From Euclidia mi (taxonomy: Eukaryota; Arthropoda; Insecta; Lepidoptera; Erebidae): a DNA stretch of 64,000 nt. Location: assembly GCA_944739405.2 (NCBI GenBank), contig OX123182.2, positions 59,213,183-59,277,182 on the forward strand. The letters run 5' to 3'. The stretch's first letter is position 1. Each line of letters opens with the position of its first letter. The notes under the pieces are model-generated. The model was not told the origin of the DNA. It saw only the letters and a list, made by a program, of their open reading frames with translations, and did not search any database. A program made the translations under genes and the position numbers. Positions 44,179-55,812 of the stretch are shown here, in pieces.

Positions 44179-46347
44179 GTTTCGCAAATTGGAAGAATAA
44201 TGTCTAAGCTAGTGATGGACTATATAAGCCTTTTAATTATATTTATTATATGCATTGGTAAGTATTTTACTATTAATAGTTAAAACAAAAACCTAGTAAA
44301 TAAGAAAATATTTTAATCGCCTTTGTTTTGCATATCAAATGGAGTACAAAGATAAGAATTTTGCAAAATACATAAATAGCAATATCATCATCATCAGCCT
44401 TTGATAGTCCACTGCTGGACTAGGCCTCTCCTTTGAAAGGAGGAATTGGCCTACTATACCACGCTAGCCAAGCGGGTTGGTATAGGGTTTGTATCAAGTT
44501 TTCCTTCTCTTGCAGTGCTGTTCTCTGCATACTATGCTCCCTCTGTCGGTTCTTACGACACCCATGGGATGATATAGGGTGGTGACAATTCGTATTCTTA
44601 ATCCGTCACCACACGGACAATAAATAAAGACGGACAATAAATAAAGAATAGCAATATATGTAAGCAATATAAATGTAAGAATTTATTTTGCTTACCGAAT
44701 GACAAGAATAATAGCTTGGATAGAGTTTTTGTTTATCTTTCGTTTTCTGTCAGTCTTTCTTAAGCATGCTATTAGTTTGAACAGTTACCTCACCGTTTAA
44801 AACTGCGTCGAGTGTGGAGGGTTCGATAAAACAAATAGTCACGTTCGTAGGTGGGAATAGATTTATTATATTTATAACTCAATTCCATTTTCAGAATTAA
44901 GACTTTTATTTAAAATTGCTTAAATTACTACAATATATCGTTGTATAAAGCCATATACAAAATATATTTTAGAATATTATTTTGCTCTTCAGAAAATTTT
45001 ATCCGTTTCCAGCTGTCAAAAGCCAATTTATAATGAAACGTTTCATTTAAAAGTTATTTAAAAAAATATATTCTGTAATAGAGTCTTGTGAAATAAAGCC
45101 AGCATTATTATGTATGTTATTTAAATACATCAGACTTATCTTTATACAGTGAAACGTGTAACATTTTTTCAAGTACAGCTTTTCATTTCAATTTATGTAT
45201 ATTTATTTGGCATAAGTACATTACGTAATAATTGTATGACGGACATTATACACAAAATGATATCTTACTTTCCATAACGTTGTTACATTTGTAATGAAAA
45301 AAGGAATTCGAAAATATATCATTGCTGCCGCGTAAAACATCAATCGCAATTTCTATCTAAACAAAGAAAACGACATCATTCCCATCCAACCTTTGAGAGG
45401 TTTCCATTCATGCCGAAATCTCTATTACATTGGAAATATACCTTTAATTTATTTCTTACAGACCAAGGTGACGGACATTGGAAAGAGAGGGAGAGAGAAA
45501 ACCTTAGACACGATATTGAGTTATACAAGAAAATGGCGGGTAAGATTTTCAAGAAATTACTACGTCAAAAATATCTATAAATTGCTAAAGTGATAGATAC
45601 TTTGTAAAATATTATGAAATGAAAAGTAAAATATTAAGTCGTTAAAATAGTTGAATATTATCTTTTGCATCAACGTCAATCGTTAACTCAGAAGTGTTGG
45701 AGAAATAAAACATTTTATAAACGCTGTCGTGACAATTGTTCCTTTGAAAAGTTTCCCTTTCCCTAACAATTGCTTGCAAAAATTGTGTCTGACATATTTC
45801 AATTTCCTTTGCAGAAAAAATTGAGCGCGAGATAGAAAGCTTTTACGATGAATATCCAGAGGAACGATACAAGGGGGATAATGTTGATAGAATACACTAC
45901 AAACATGTAACAAATATACTGCATCGCAAAAAAGAAACGGAGAAAAATAATCTTAGTGATAAAAGAGAAAGTAAGTTTTTGTACGCCCAATCAAATAATA
46001 TTACTAATGAAGTACCTAACAAACATAGAATGAATGAAGAAAGTATTGTTAAAGTTAGCTTAAGGAATGAGCAACCTGTTAAAAGTGATACTTATAACTT
46101 CGCATGGCCAAAATTTGAAGACATTCTTTTAGCAATGGGCAAAAAATATGACTGGAAAAACGACAGATGGATAAAAGTAAAAAGAAAATTAAAGGAGTAT
46201 AGTATTAAAGAGAAAACTCACTCAAAAGTAGAAGATAATAATAGTATCGAGTTCCATGAAAAACATAAATTCAGCTATAAAATTGTAAAATTAACTAAAA
46301 GTAAGAGTAGGAGAAATGTAGTGGTCGCAGTGTCAGCTGTGAGATAG
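44179..46347 (+). CDS. Three-exon gene for a small secreted Lys/Glu-rich protein of unknown function
   Basis: Exon 1 coding is 44200-44257 (acceptor TTTTGTTACAG before 44179, donor G|GTAAGT), exon 2 is 45462-45539 (acceptor ATTTCTTACAG, donor G|GTAAGA) and exon 3 is 45815-46347 (acceptor TTTCCTTTGCAG, stop TAG). All junctions are phase 1 and the frame stays open, giving 222 residues. The N-terminus MSKLVMDYISLLIIFIICI is a good signal peptide. The mature part begins near DQGDGHWKERERENLRHDIE, is rich in K, E, R and N, lacks a cysteine pattern or known domain, and contains SFYDEYPEERYKGDN and WPKFEDILLAMGKKYDWKND. Intron 1 holds an RTE tail; intron 2 is 275 bp. A GTAAGT at 45971 could be used as an alternative donor. 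At least one upstream non-coding exon is implied. No homologue recognised; it could be lineage-specific. The splice and phase agreement is seen; expression is inferred. Confidence 0.6.
44395..44640 (-). mobile_element. RTE-type 3' end, copy 1 (in intron 1)
   Basis: The plus strand reads 'catcatcatcagcctttgat', 'agtccactgctggactaggc' and on to 'ttcttaatccgtcaccacac'. This is the reverse complement of 60745-60990, nearly base for base. The (GAT)n tail at 44395 marks the 3' end. Confidence 0.8.
44641..45461. other. Remainder of intron 1, AT-rich
   Basis: No additional exon or repeat recognised between the RTE tail and exon 2. Confidence 0.5.
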
Positions 46348-48059
46348 TGCGTAATGAAAGCGGTAAAAGAAACCTATGAACTGTAAAGGGAAATATTTTT
46401 TGTAGTTAAAAACGGGACCAACAAGGATGGCGCCGACGTTCGATCGTTTTATGGAGGCAACTAGATTATAGTGTTACGTCACTACAACAGCCGCATTAAT
46501 GACTACAGCTTTATACATATTTTATTGTGCTGATAAAAAGGCGCTTAATTCTATTCTACCCGCCAGTGCCCGAAAATGTATAGTTATGCCTATAGAATTC
46601 AAAGTACGCATGTAATTATCTTTCGAATTGTTGTCTGTTATTGCATAAGTAGTGCTCTCAATAGATTTCGTTTTCATCGCCATTATAAAGCTAAGTATCT
46701 TTGAAGCGGTAAAGTTAACTTTACAGGTCTTTGAAATCTAAATATATAAACAAACGTTAAAAATAAACTTCTCCACTAAAACGTTTTGTTTTATTTCTAC
46801 CTAAAATTAGTATTATACGACTTTTTCAAATGCCTTCGGCAAAAGTTAGGTAGTCGATTTTAAAATTAATCAAGGATAAAAAGTACAGTCGATTTATTCT
46901 AAAATTGACTTAAACCCTTTACAAATTAAAAATAAATGAATGGGTGAAATAAAATTTTCGATAAAGCTAAATATTACCAAAAAACTTGTCTGCTGATGTG
47001 AAAGTCTATTGAACTCTTGGTAAAAATACACAGGTAAGTAATTCAATCTGCAATAGCAATACAAGCATTACAAATTTGCTGGTGTGCAAATAACACACCA
47101 TAAAATTTGCCTCTTAGATATTTTATTCACATCAATCGGGTCAAACATATCTGAAACTATTATTTTGTCAACGGTAAAGGGGCGTGAACCGTACGAGGTG
47201 AAGCTTTTAGTTATTTTTCATACCACTTTGACTGTTGGCAGCACTATAATATGAACAGTGTAAGCTCCCAAATAATTTGTCGACAACATATTGTATTTTT
47301 CCACGTCGACATATGCATGCGAGTTATGACTGTTATTTGTTACGTGGAAAGAAATTTAAGCAAAAGAAAGGTTTATATTGCGCTCATTTTTCAAAACTCT
47401 AGTTTAACTTACCATTACATTCTACATAGTAACATCAAGAGAGGTTTCTTATCAAGTGTACCAATAATTCAACAAGAGAGTTCTGTCATACTGCGTAATT
47501 TTTATTTACAGAATAAATCTTCAATTCAAATTTTATATAAATAGGTGGTAGGCAAGGAACATTATGGCTCCACTGCCGTGGCATTTTGCAAAGTGTGCTT
47601 AAAGATGATGATAAATTATCATTATGCCTAACTGACATCATGATCGATTGAGTCGTTAAGCTAAGGTTGACACAGTTTTGTTGGAGTTTTAACTGTGAAT
47701 TAAGATTACAAACATTGAAACAAAAAGAAACAGTTATTTTGGAAGACACAATAAAATTCAGAAAACGTGAAACGGATTAAAATTAATTTACGCTTTTACA
47801 ACATTCACAGAGCAATTTTAAATGTGAATTTATTTATTTTGTGCTTGTCCTTGAGTTACAAACGGTTTTTTTTATTAATTCAATAACAAAGATATGTCGT
47901 TTCATTGTTTGTACTCAAAAATTCAAACGATTCAGGTGCAAGACATTAAATGTTTTTAAATCAAGGAATATGTCTGGGGTTGGTGCATTTTCATCTACGC
48001 TTTTTTATCTCAACAACAACGCTATTATCTGGGTCCTATATGATCTATACCTGTTTTTG
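46348..48059. other. 3' flank of the gene, no further gene seen
   Basis: Mostly AT-rich. About 47545-47640 ('ggcaaggaacattatggctc', 'ccgtggcattttgcaaagtg', 'atgatgat') looks like another RTE-related repeat end. Frames at 47251-47544 and 47486-47749 have no recognisable content. Confidence 0.4.
46762..46767 (+). terminator. Possible poly(A) signal for the 44179 gene
   Basis: AATAAA about 415 nt after the stop codon; the first canonical signal downstream that I see. Confidence 0.35.
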
Positions 48060-48885
48060 ATGATATTTTTCCTTTCGTGTGAGTGTGTGGTGGTAAAACT
48101 CTGAGTTTTTGGACCACACGACAGCCTTCGGCATGGCCTAACGATTCTTCTCCAGAGACAAGAATCAGGACCAATAGCTTTACCTGTCCTCTGAAACACG
48201 GGAGCGCTTTGGTCTAAATGCCACACGCGGTTACCCATCAAAGTGGCAACGTTTTTTTTTGGTGTCGGGTTGGAAAATTCTTTTGGAGTCCCTCTGCCCT
48301 GGGGGAAGGGCGAAGGGGACCTTCAGACCGTCCGTCTTACTGACTAAAAACCAAGCCGTGTTCCTAATGTACCCGTGTGTCGGAGGGTCGGGTATCGCCG
48401 AAGTATTCCTCGCTACGACCCGACGGGTATTGGCCCGCTAGATGGTCAGGCGGGCCGCGAACAAAACTCCCTTGGCAGTGGATGAAGATGTTGGGCTCCG
48501 CCGCCAAAACACTTAACGGCCGCAGAGGATAGGGAGGACGGCAACACAACACCGCATCTCCTCTTCCTCTGCGGCCCCACCCCAACGCAACAATGGTGCG
48601 CCTCCATTTAGTCGCAGGAGATAATGCCCGCCGCAACGCAACACCGACACGCCTCTCCTCCCGCGACCGCGCCCGACTGCGAGGGACAGAAGAACTGTCC
48701 CTCGCACCCGCACCATTGGACGCATCCTGCGCAGGCCTCCGTCAAGCCCACGCGGAGCATCCACTCCCGAGATCTCGCTTAGCTTCACCATGGGTGACCT
48801 AACCACGGTTACTGAGCCCCCCCACCACGACAAGATGGAGATCTCACGGGGGGATCAAAGTGGGAACATGTGTTAATCTCTACCG
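48060..48885 (+). repeat. 'gtgtgagtgtgtgg' interspersed repeat, copy 2, split
   Basis: Starts 'cgtgtgagtgtgtggtggta' and shares 'gcctaacgattct' with 36165-36420. It is interrupted at 48250 by the GC-rich retroposon and resumes at 48854 with 'atcaaagtgggaacatgtgt'. Confidence 0.65.
48251..48853 (-). mobile_element. GC-rich retroposon, copy 2
   Basis: Poly-A tail on the minus strand (the T run near 48251). A 14-bp TSD ATCAAAGTGGCAAC (48237-48250) recurs with one mismatch at 48854-48867. Internally close to the copies at 24015 and 57507, including 'accccaacgcaac' and 'ccgcgaccgcgcccgactgc'. Confidence 0.85.
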
Positions 48886-49533
48886 ACCTATTACGATAGG
48901 CATGCCAATTCGAACTAAGCTAATGATTCCTTTTATGAATTACTCGTACTTGCTTGCCAAATTACAACTTCAGAAACCAAGAATTCGTGATAATTCAGTG
49001 GGTGAGCTCTCGCTTATAAAATATCTGAATTTCCTTACACAGGATTAAGTAAAAATAATAAGGTTTTAATTCCGTGAAAAGATTTTGTGCTGAAATAGTT
49101 TCAGTAGCTTTCATATTAAACTAGTACAATTTAAAATAATATTTTTAAGAAATAGAACCAATTTCTATTTCCAACGTTTCTAATCTGTATAATGATTTGC
49201 AATTATTTCGGCATAGCATCGTTCCTTGGAGAGACTGATCTCGCAACAAACTGGACCTTCGGTAAACAGTTATATTTGTACTTCCTCGTCCATGACCTGT
49301 GCAAACACCAATATTCTTATCACTGAGTTGTTACACTTATAAGAATCACCGGCATTCGACATTACTGTGTACTTTTGGGGCTCAAGTCACCAATTAGATG
49401 GTAAAATAAAAGGTTTATATTTTGTATAAGGGTTTTGAGTATAACGCGCTACCGAGATTTTGTTCTGAATAATGGTTGAACACAAGTTTGCTTCTGATTA
49501 GTAAAAAATATTTTTTTAATAGTATTAAACATG
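48886..49533. other. AT-rich DNA, nothing recognised
   Basis: No gene or named repeat before the LTR element's target site. Confidence 0.5.
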
Positions 49534-49537
49534 CATG

Positions 49538-50345
49538 TGTCAGAATCAGGGAAGCTTCCTATAGTGTAGAGACAGTTTTGATAAATAAAAGAGACAACTA
49601 TCAAATCATACTTTCATTTATTCAGTTTGGCACAAGGATATATCTTTAGATTACGTCGTGATTCTACATTTACATTTACAGCCCAGTTCGCAAAGCAAAG
49701 ACATAGAACCAAGAGAAAGAACAGGCAATAAAACTCTTGATCATTCTTTTCAATAACTATATATAACAATAATTAACAAACAGTGGTACAGCCAATTTAT
49801 ACCAAATATCAATGTTGTGGGTAGTTTTATATTACTAGAAAGGTCTGTCTTACAACAGAACATAATAAGCATTATTTATCATCAATACAATTTACTAAAT
49901 GTTTACCACAGGTATATACCTAATGAATCTCATTGATACGACTTGATCCACAGTACCTATATTATTCTATCCTATATTACAATCTATAATATCTCACAAA
50001 CGATCAAACTACCCACAACACAATATCAATAAGATAATGATTACACTATCTTACATTGTTTCCTAGATGATGAAACAAAAGAACAAGCAACACAGAATAT
50101 TGGAACACAGTGGCAATTAAATAGTCAGAACCATATCGTACCTGAGCCGTCGTCGAAGGAGAATAGGACGAGCTAGCCGAGCCTGTCGACTTATATAGGT
50201 ACACCTTATTTACACGTTTGACAGTTTAACTGTCAAACGTCATGTCAGTGTCATTTAGTTGCCACTATCCTCTTACATATTATGTATAAATACTTGGATA
50301 TCAGTAATTTCAGCCCAAAGCCTAGATATTATTACATATCTCTCA
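49538..50345 (-). repeat. LTR, left copy
   Basis: 808 bp, TG...CA ends. Contains the TATA-like TTATATAGG (50191-50199 as written, used on the minus strand), a 27-bp palindrome at 50214-50240 and a minus-strand AATAAA at 49617-49622. Confidence 0.92.
50214..50240. repeat. 27-bp perfect palindrome in the LTR
   Basis: 13-bp arms ACGTTTGACAGTT and AACTGTCAAACGT around a single T; repeated at 55503-55529. It sits about 15 bp from the TATA-like box, upstream of it on the minus strand, and could be a regulator-binding site. Confidence 0.9.
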
Positions 50346-51216
50346 CGGCCAGACTGACAATTACTTCGTCCTCGAAGTACAATAAATTAAATAACACTTT
50401 ACTAAACAATCACCCGACGGGCGCCCTGTATTATGATTGTAACAATGAATTCTTACCATATTGATTAAAACCATCTAAAAACTATAGTATCGTTACGTCC
50501 GCTACGGCTATACTGACTTACGTCGTCATCTAAGTAAGTTCAATTATAAGAATAGTATCACAACAACAATCCATTAGTACGAAACAGTTACACAAAAATA
50601 AACTGGACTCATATTTACAGTAATTACGGTTTCATTTTGCGAGTCCAGAAATAAGTTCTGTGTCGGCTGCTTTGATACCATTGTTACAAATTGTATTTAC
50701 TATTCTATGAAGGGATCATTAACATTCACAATACACATGTTACATAGAAGTACAGTTTAATTTTACAATATTACACCACTGCATTATCCATCCACAAATT
50801 GACAAAAATAATATACCTAGTACAAAAGGAGCCACTACGAAGCATAAAAATTTAAGTAAAGGTTTTAAGAATAAAAAATTAAAATAGGTAATTCTGCTTA
50901 TGGCTGATAAATAAATGAAATAAAATAAATGATTTAAATTCACAACAGAGTTAAATAATTAAATTCGATTTTACTAATTTACAAGTATACAGGTACCAAC
51001 TTGTTTGATAACAGTAGTGTAATACTAGTACAATACTTTCATTCTAATACACTCATTGCCATTGCCTTTCCTTTCACATTAAATAGACAAGTAACAACGG
51101 TCAATCTCCTTGATACTATCTAGCCCCACACCTGCTGCACACGAGTCCAGGCTAGAACAAGGCGAAAGACTTCAGCAGTTCGTAGGCAATATGATCAATA
51201 TCACCAACATCTAAAT

Positions 51217-51494
51217 GATTATCAAAATCATTATCAAAATCATTATCAAAATCATTATCAAAATCATTATCAAAATCATTATCAAAATCATTATCAAAAT
51301 CATTATCAAAATCATTATCAAAATCATTATCAAAATCATTATCAAAATCATTATCAAAATCATTATCAAAATCATTATCAAAATCATTATCAAAATCATT
51401 ATCAAAATCATTATCAAAATCATTATCAAAATCATTATCAAAATCATTATCAAAATCATTATCAAAATCATTATCAAAATCATTATCAAAATCA
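51217..51494. repeat. 12-bp minisatellite, about 23 perfect copies
   Basis: ATTATCAAAATC repeated head to tail without a visible substitution across about 278 bp, inside the LTR element. Flanks are ATC-rich low complexity. The apparent (IIIK)n and (ILIM)n proteins are artefacts of the 12-bp period. Confidence 0.97.
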
Positions 51495-54465
51495 CATCAA
51501 CATGGTCATCATTGCCAGCATTATCATCAACTTCTTAACCATCGGTAAGTTAATCATCAATAATAATTCAATCATCGTCAACTATTTAATCATCAATGAA
51601 TAAATCGATGTTATCACATTATTATAGATATTTACAGATACCTTTATATCATCACTGCTACCTACATTATCGATCCTTGTTTAGAAGAAGTTTATATGTA
51701 ATGCTGTGTATGGTTATCAGAACCTCTAACCTATAGTAAGACCGCCCTTTTATTTTCTTTGTATATATATTTTAAAATTTAACTTTTATACTTTAGTAAG
51801 AAAACTAAAAAAAATGTTATCTGTAAAAGGTACTATGTCATCAAAGAATATCTAAACGTTATTAATCTATAAATCGTAGCTATCTAAAAGTACAAAGTTC
51901 TTTATTATATTCCACAAAAATTAACTGTAGGAAAATCTATAAATGTAACTTATCATAATCAAAATTGATATCTATATTAATAATACACTAAAATGTTATC
52001 AATTTAGAATAATAAATGCAGCAGACCCTATTAAAGCATGTTACTATGAAACATCTTTTAACTATAATATATCAAATGCACCTAGGTATAATATATAGAC
52101 TATTATAGTATATTACTAAACTGCTCCTCTCCTAAAAGTGTTCCATAATAATTGTTTTCTAATCGTAAGTCTACCACCCGTAAATGTACAGTATGGAATG
52201 CTATAAACTGAATTGACCTGAATGTATTGCAGGTACAAACAGTACAAAAGTATAAATAAATAACTAGTAATCAAGAATGAACCAATTTAGTTAACAGTTT
52301 ATTTATGTTACCAATAGTCAGTGAACTGCCTAAAGTTAAACTAGACGCCAATGCCAGTAAAAGTACTCTTGGTAAGAAACGTTATAATAAATAGTCGTGT
52401 AGAAAGTTAAACCAGACACTAGTTAGAATTTGGACTAGTCGGTTAATATTTCAATATCTATAAGTCAAATATACATACCTAGATTTTACTTATACAAATA
52501 GTTATTATATTAAGCAGAATATCTTAATTTCATCAATTTCAGTTTAATTTATCAATTGTATCATGTGATTGTGGCTATTTTCATTCCGTTTACACAATAA
52601 GAACACTGAAATCGTTTTTAATTCGTTTTTTTTACGTATTTTACGTTAGGTATCTGGTTCATTCAGTTTCATTATAATTAAGATTTGACGATTCGTAAGA
52701 GGTTTGGTATAAAAATAGTAAGCTTACATGTAAGTAGGTATTGTTTAAAATAAATAAACAAAGCCCTTCAAGCACCTAGAATGATTAAATACCATTTTAA
52801 TCATTATTGCCATGGTCTCCTACAATTGAACCACACAAAGTACATATACACATATATCTTTGCATAAAAAATATCTCTAAATAGCTTATCTATCGCAGTG
52901 TTTATACCAGAGATACTAAATTGATAAGATAGTTCATTACCGAGAGCTAATCCTAAGATTGATTATTACTATAATTATGGTCTAAATAGGTTTACAGTTT
53001 AACACATGGCACTTCATAATAAAAATACATAATTTCAATGAATAAAAGCAGATAAAAATAAATACCGTCTCATATTTTATTAATTTATTGAATTTATTTG
53101 TATTATTTCCAAGAATGGATAAATAAACTATGAGAATGTTTTCGAAAAAAAATCAGTGATGTAATTTGGAACTATTTTCAAATTGAATCAATTTAGTTAA
53201 ATAGCTTATTTCAGATCCATTTAATTAGACAGATGTCTGCATTTATTACACATTTAATTTTAACTATTTTATCTGCTATTATCGTTATAAAAAACAGGAA
53301 ATTATCAACGAAAATAACACTTCTTGAAATTATTGGATACACTGCCATCTAATAGTGCCAGACATAAGCAAAATGATGTCACTTTCTTTAACAAGTCAAT
53401 TTAATCCTATGTAATATAAAAACATTCTTCAATAACTACTTTTTAATAAAAATACCTAGAGCTATATATTTAGACGTAGCATATATGACCCCTCAGGCCT
53501 CAGGAGGATGAGGTATGTTTAAAAAATAAAAGGAAATAGTTACTAAACGAAATTATCATTTTATCGATATGATCTAGCTAGACACAGACTCGCTTGATAT
53601 AATATAGAATATTTCTGTACCTACACACAAAAGTTCGCTTGTAGTAATAGTTATACAAAACTCATAGGTTATCTTTACAACATGTCATTCAAATGTGGTT
53701 CCTCTGAGACAAATGGAAGCTATTTGGTTTTGTTCTTCCAATAGAAATCAAAGTGACAAAATCATAAGTATGTCTATTGCAAGTAAACTGGTGGAAATTA
53801 TCTGGGTACATGACAATTACTCACTACACAATTATAGAAAGTGCATTATTAATTGTAATTCTATACACAAATTTTTGTGCCATAAACAATTATTAACCAG
53901 TTAAAAATACGAGTAAGTATATTTCAAAGATATGTTGAAGACAAATATACAGTTTCGTATTCTTATCTCCAGGGCAACACATTCAAGAGCTTAACATTAA
54001 AATATTCTTTTTTTTTTCTTTCGTTATAGTTTGGATCCGATTTAATAAAACTATATAGCATGAACTGATTAATTTGGTAATTGTGGCGAAAATTTAACAA
54101 CAGCTTATGGAACAGAGCTAAGGCACATTCCTACACCGCAATATTGGTCTGTATGTAATGAATACACAGCCAACAAAATTAATGAAGAAATCTCTGAAAT
54201 GTATTCTACCTACCATCATTTCATATTCGACTTGTAATGAAAAGATTCTTCAGAGCACTTAATTCTTGGAATTCAAATATGCAGGACGATTACGCTAATC
54301 AGTACTAACTAGAAAGAGTTATCAACAAAGCACAACACAGCCAATGCTCATACCGAGTCTCTGTCAATCACTAGAAATGTTGCCTATTTAAATTCCAACA
54401 GATTAGAACAATATCGGCTACTTTAAAAATCTGTTATACATTTTCTGTAACTTTTTCGCTATTAC

Positions 54466-54648
54466 CTACATAGTTTTATACTCCGATACATTTTTGATGA
54501 ACATGTTAAAATAACCTGGTACAACAGTCATATTTTTCGACCATTCATGGCTATATTCTTGGTGGAAGTACATTACCAGCGTTTGCAGTTGGTTGTTGCT
54601 GTTGGCTTCAGCATACTGTTGCAGATCGTTAAGATATGTAGTCGGTAC
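54466..54648 (-). pseudogene. Short frame at the gag position of the LTR element
   Basis: On the minus strand, about 180 nt inside the favoured 5' LTR, an open frame without ATG reads VPTTYLNDLQQYAEANSNNQ, then MYFHQEYSHEWSKNMTVVPG, ending at a TAG after NVSEYKTM. It could be a gag remnant or chance. No zinc knuckle, no homologue recognised. Confidence 0.3.
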
Positions 54649-54826
54649 TCATCCACCGGCTTGCTCTCGGCAACGTTGCTACTGGATTGTAGGGCAATCG
54701 TTCTCCGTCGTTAGCTGAACGGTGCAGTGACGGGCTTAGGCAGAATCATGGCATCACGATGAGGAGACTCTGGAACTTGCAATTGGATGTATTAGTATTG
54801 TGGGCGCAAATTTATCACACTTCTGA

Positions 54827-55634
54827 TGTCAGAATCAGGGAAGCTTCCTATAGTGTAGAGACAGTTTTGATAAATAAAAGAGACAACTATCAAATCATAC
54901 TTTCATTTATTCAGTTTGGCACAAGGATATATCTTTAGATTACGTCGTGATTCTACATTTACATTTACAGCCCAGTTCGCAAAGCAAAGACATAGAACCA
55001 AGAGAAAGAACAGGCAATAAAACTCTTGATCATTCTTTTCAATAACTATATATAACAATAATTAACAAACAGTGGTACAGCCAATTTATACCAAATATCA
55101 ATGTTGTGGGTAGTTTTATATTACTAGAAAGGTCTGTCTTACAACAGAACATAATAAGCATTATTTATCATCAATACAATTTACTAAATGTTTACCACAG
55201 GTATATACCTAATGAATCTCATTGATACGACTTGATCCACAGTACCTATATTATTCTATCCTATATTACAATCTATAATATCTCACAAACGATCAAACTA
55301 CCCACAACACAATATCAATAAGATAATGATTACACTATCTTACATTGTTTCCTAGATGATGAAACAAAAGAACAAGCAACACAGAATATTGGAACACAGT
55401 GGCAATTAAATAGTCAGAACCATATCGTACCTGAGCCGTCGTCGAAGGAGAATAGGACGAGCTAGCCGAGCCTGTCGACTTATATAGGTACACCTTATTT
55501 ACACGTTTGACAGTTTAACTGTCAAACGTCATGTCAGTGTCATTTAGTTGCCACTATCCTCTTACATATTATGTATAAATACTTGGATATCAGTAATTTC
55601 AGCCCAAAGCCTAGATATTATTACATATCTCTCA
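54827..55634 (-). repeat. LTR, right copy
   Basis: Identical by eye to 49538-50345, including the palindrome at 55503-55529. On the favoured minus orientation this is the 5' LTR. Confidence 0.92.
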
Positions 55635-55705
55635 CATGCTTGATTCTGAAGCAAGAAATGCTCAGTCATCTAGAAGACTTGGACCTTTATAATTATATGT
55701 ATTTT

Positions 55706-55812
55706 GAAATTAAACTACGGTTTACGTATTTTATTGCGTTATATTGGTTTCACTTTAAGATCATTCGGTTTAACGTGATAAAATCCGTAAACTGTAGTTT
55801 AATTTCAATGTG
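55706..55812. repeat. Imperfect inverted repeat beside the LTR element
   Basis: 'tgaaattaaactacggttta' near 55706 pairs with 'gtagtttaatttca' near 55791-55808; arms are about 33 bp with a few mismatches and a spacer of about 35-40 bp. Perhaps a worn MITE. Confidence 0.7.

Larger units (their letters stand above)
50346..54826. other. Interior of the LTR element, non-coding
   Basis: AT-rich with stops in every frame. Holds the minisatellite at 51217-51494 and a short gag-position frame at 54466-54648. Nothing else recognised. Confidence 0.75.
49538..55634 (-). mobile_element. Young non-autonomous LTR retrotransposon (LARD-like)
   Basis: Two 808-bp direct repeats (49538-50345, 54827-55634) begin TGTCAGAATC, end ATCTCTCA and look identical throughout. 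A 4-bp TSD CATG flanks the whole (49534-49537, 55635-55638). The 4.48-kb interior has no gag, pol or env: the longest frame is just the minisatellite. The minus orientation is favoured because CCTATATAAG (TATA) and then AATAAA (complement at 49617-49622) lie in order on that strand. The first interior bases on that strand, TCAGAAGTGTGAT, resemble the complement of a tRNA-Leu 3' arm as I remember it. I see no clear polypurine tract. It would depend on a partner element for proteins. Confidence 0.88.

Noticed and set aside
51211..51538. Long (IIIK)n and (ILIM)n proteins, or a CRISPR-like array
   Set aside because: Both strands are open only because a 12-bp unit repeats; there are no unique spacers, so it is a minisatellite.
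49538..55634. Simple segmental duplication rather than LTRs
   Set aside because: TG...CA ends, a 4-bp TSD outside and promoter-like and poly(A) signals inside fit an LTR element better.
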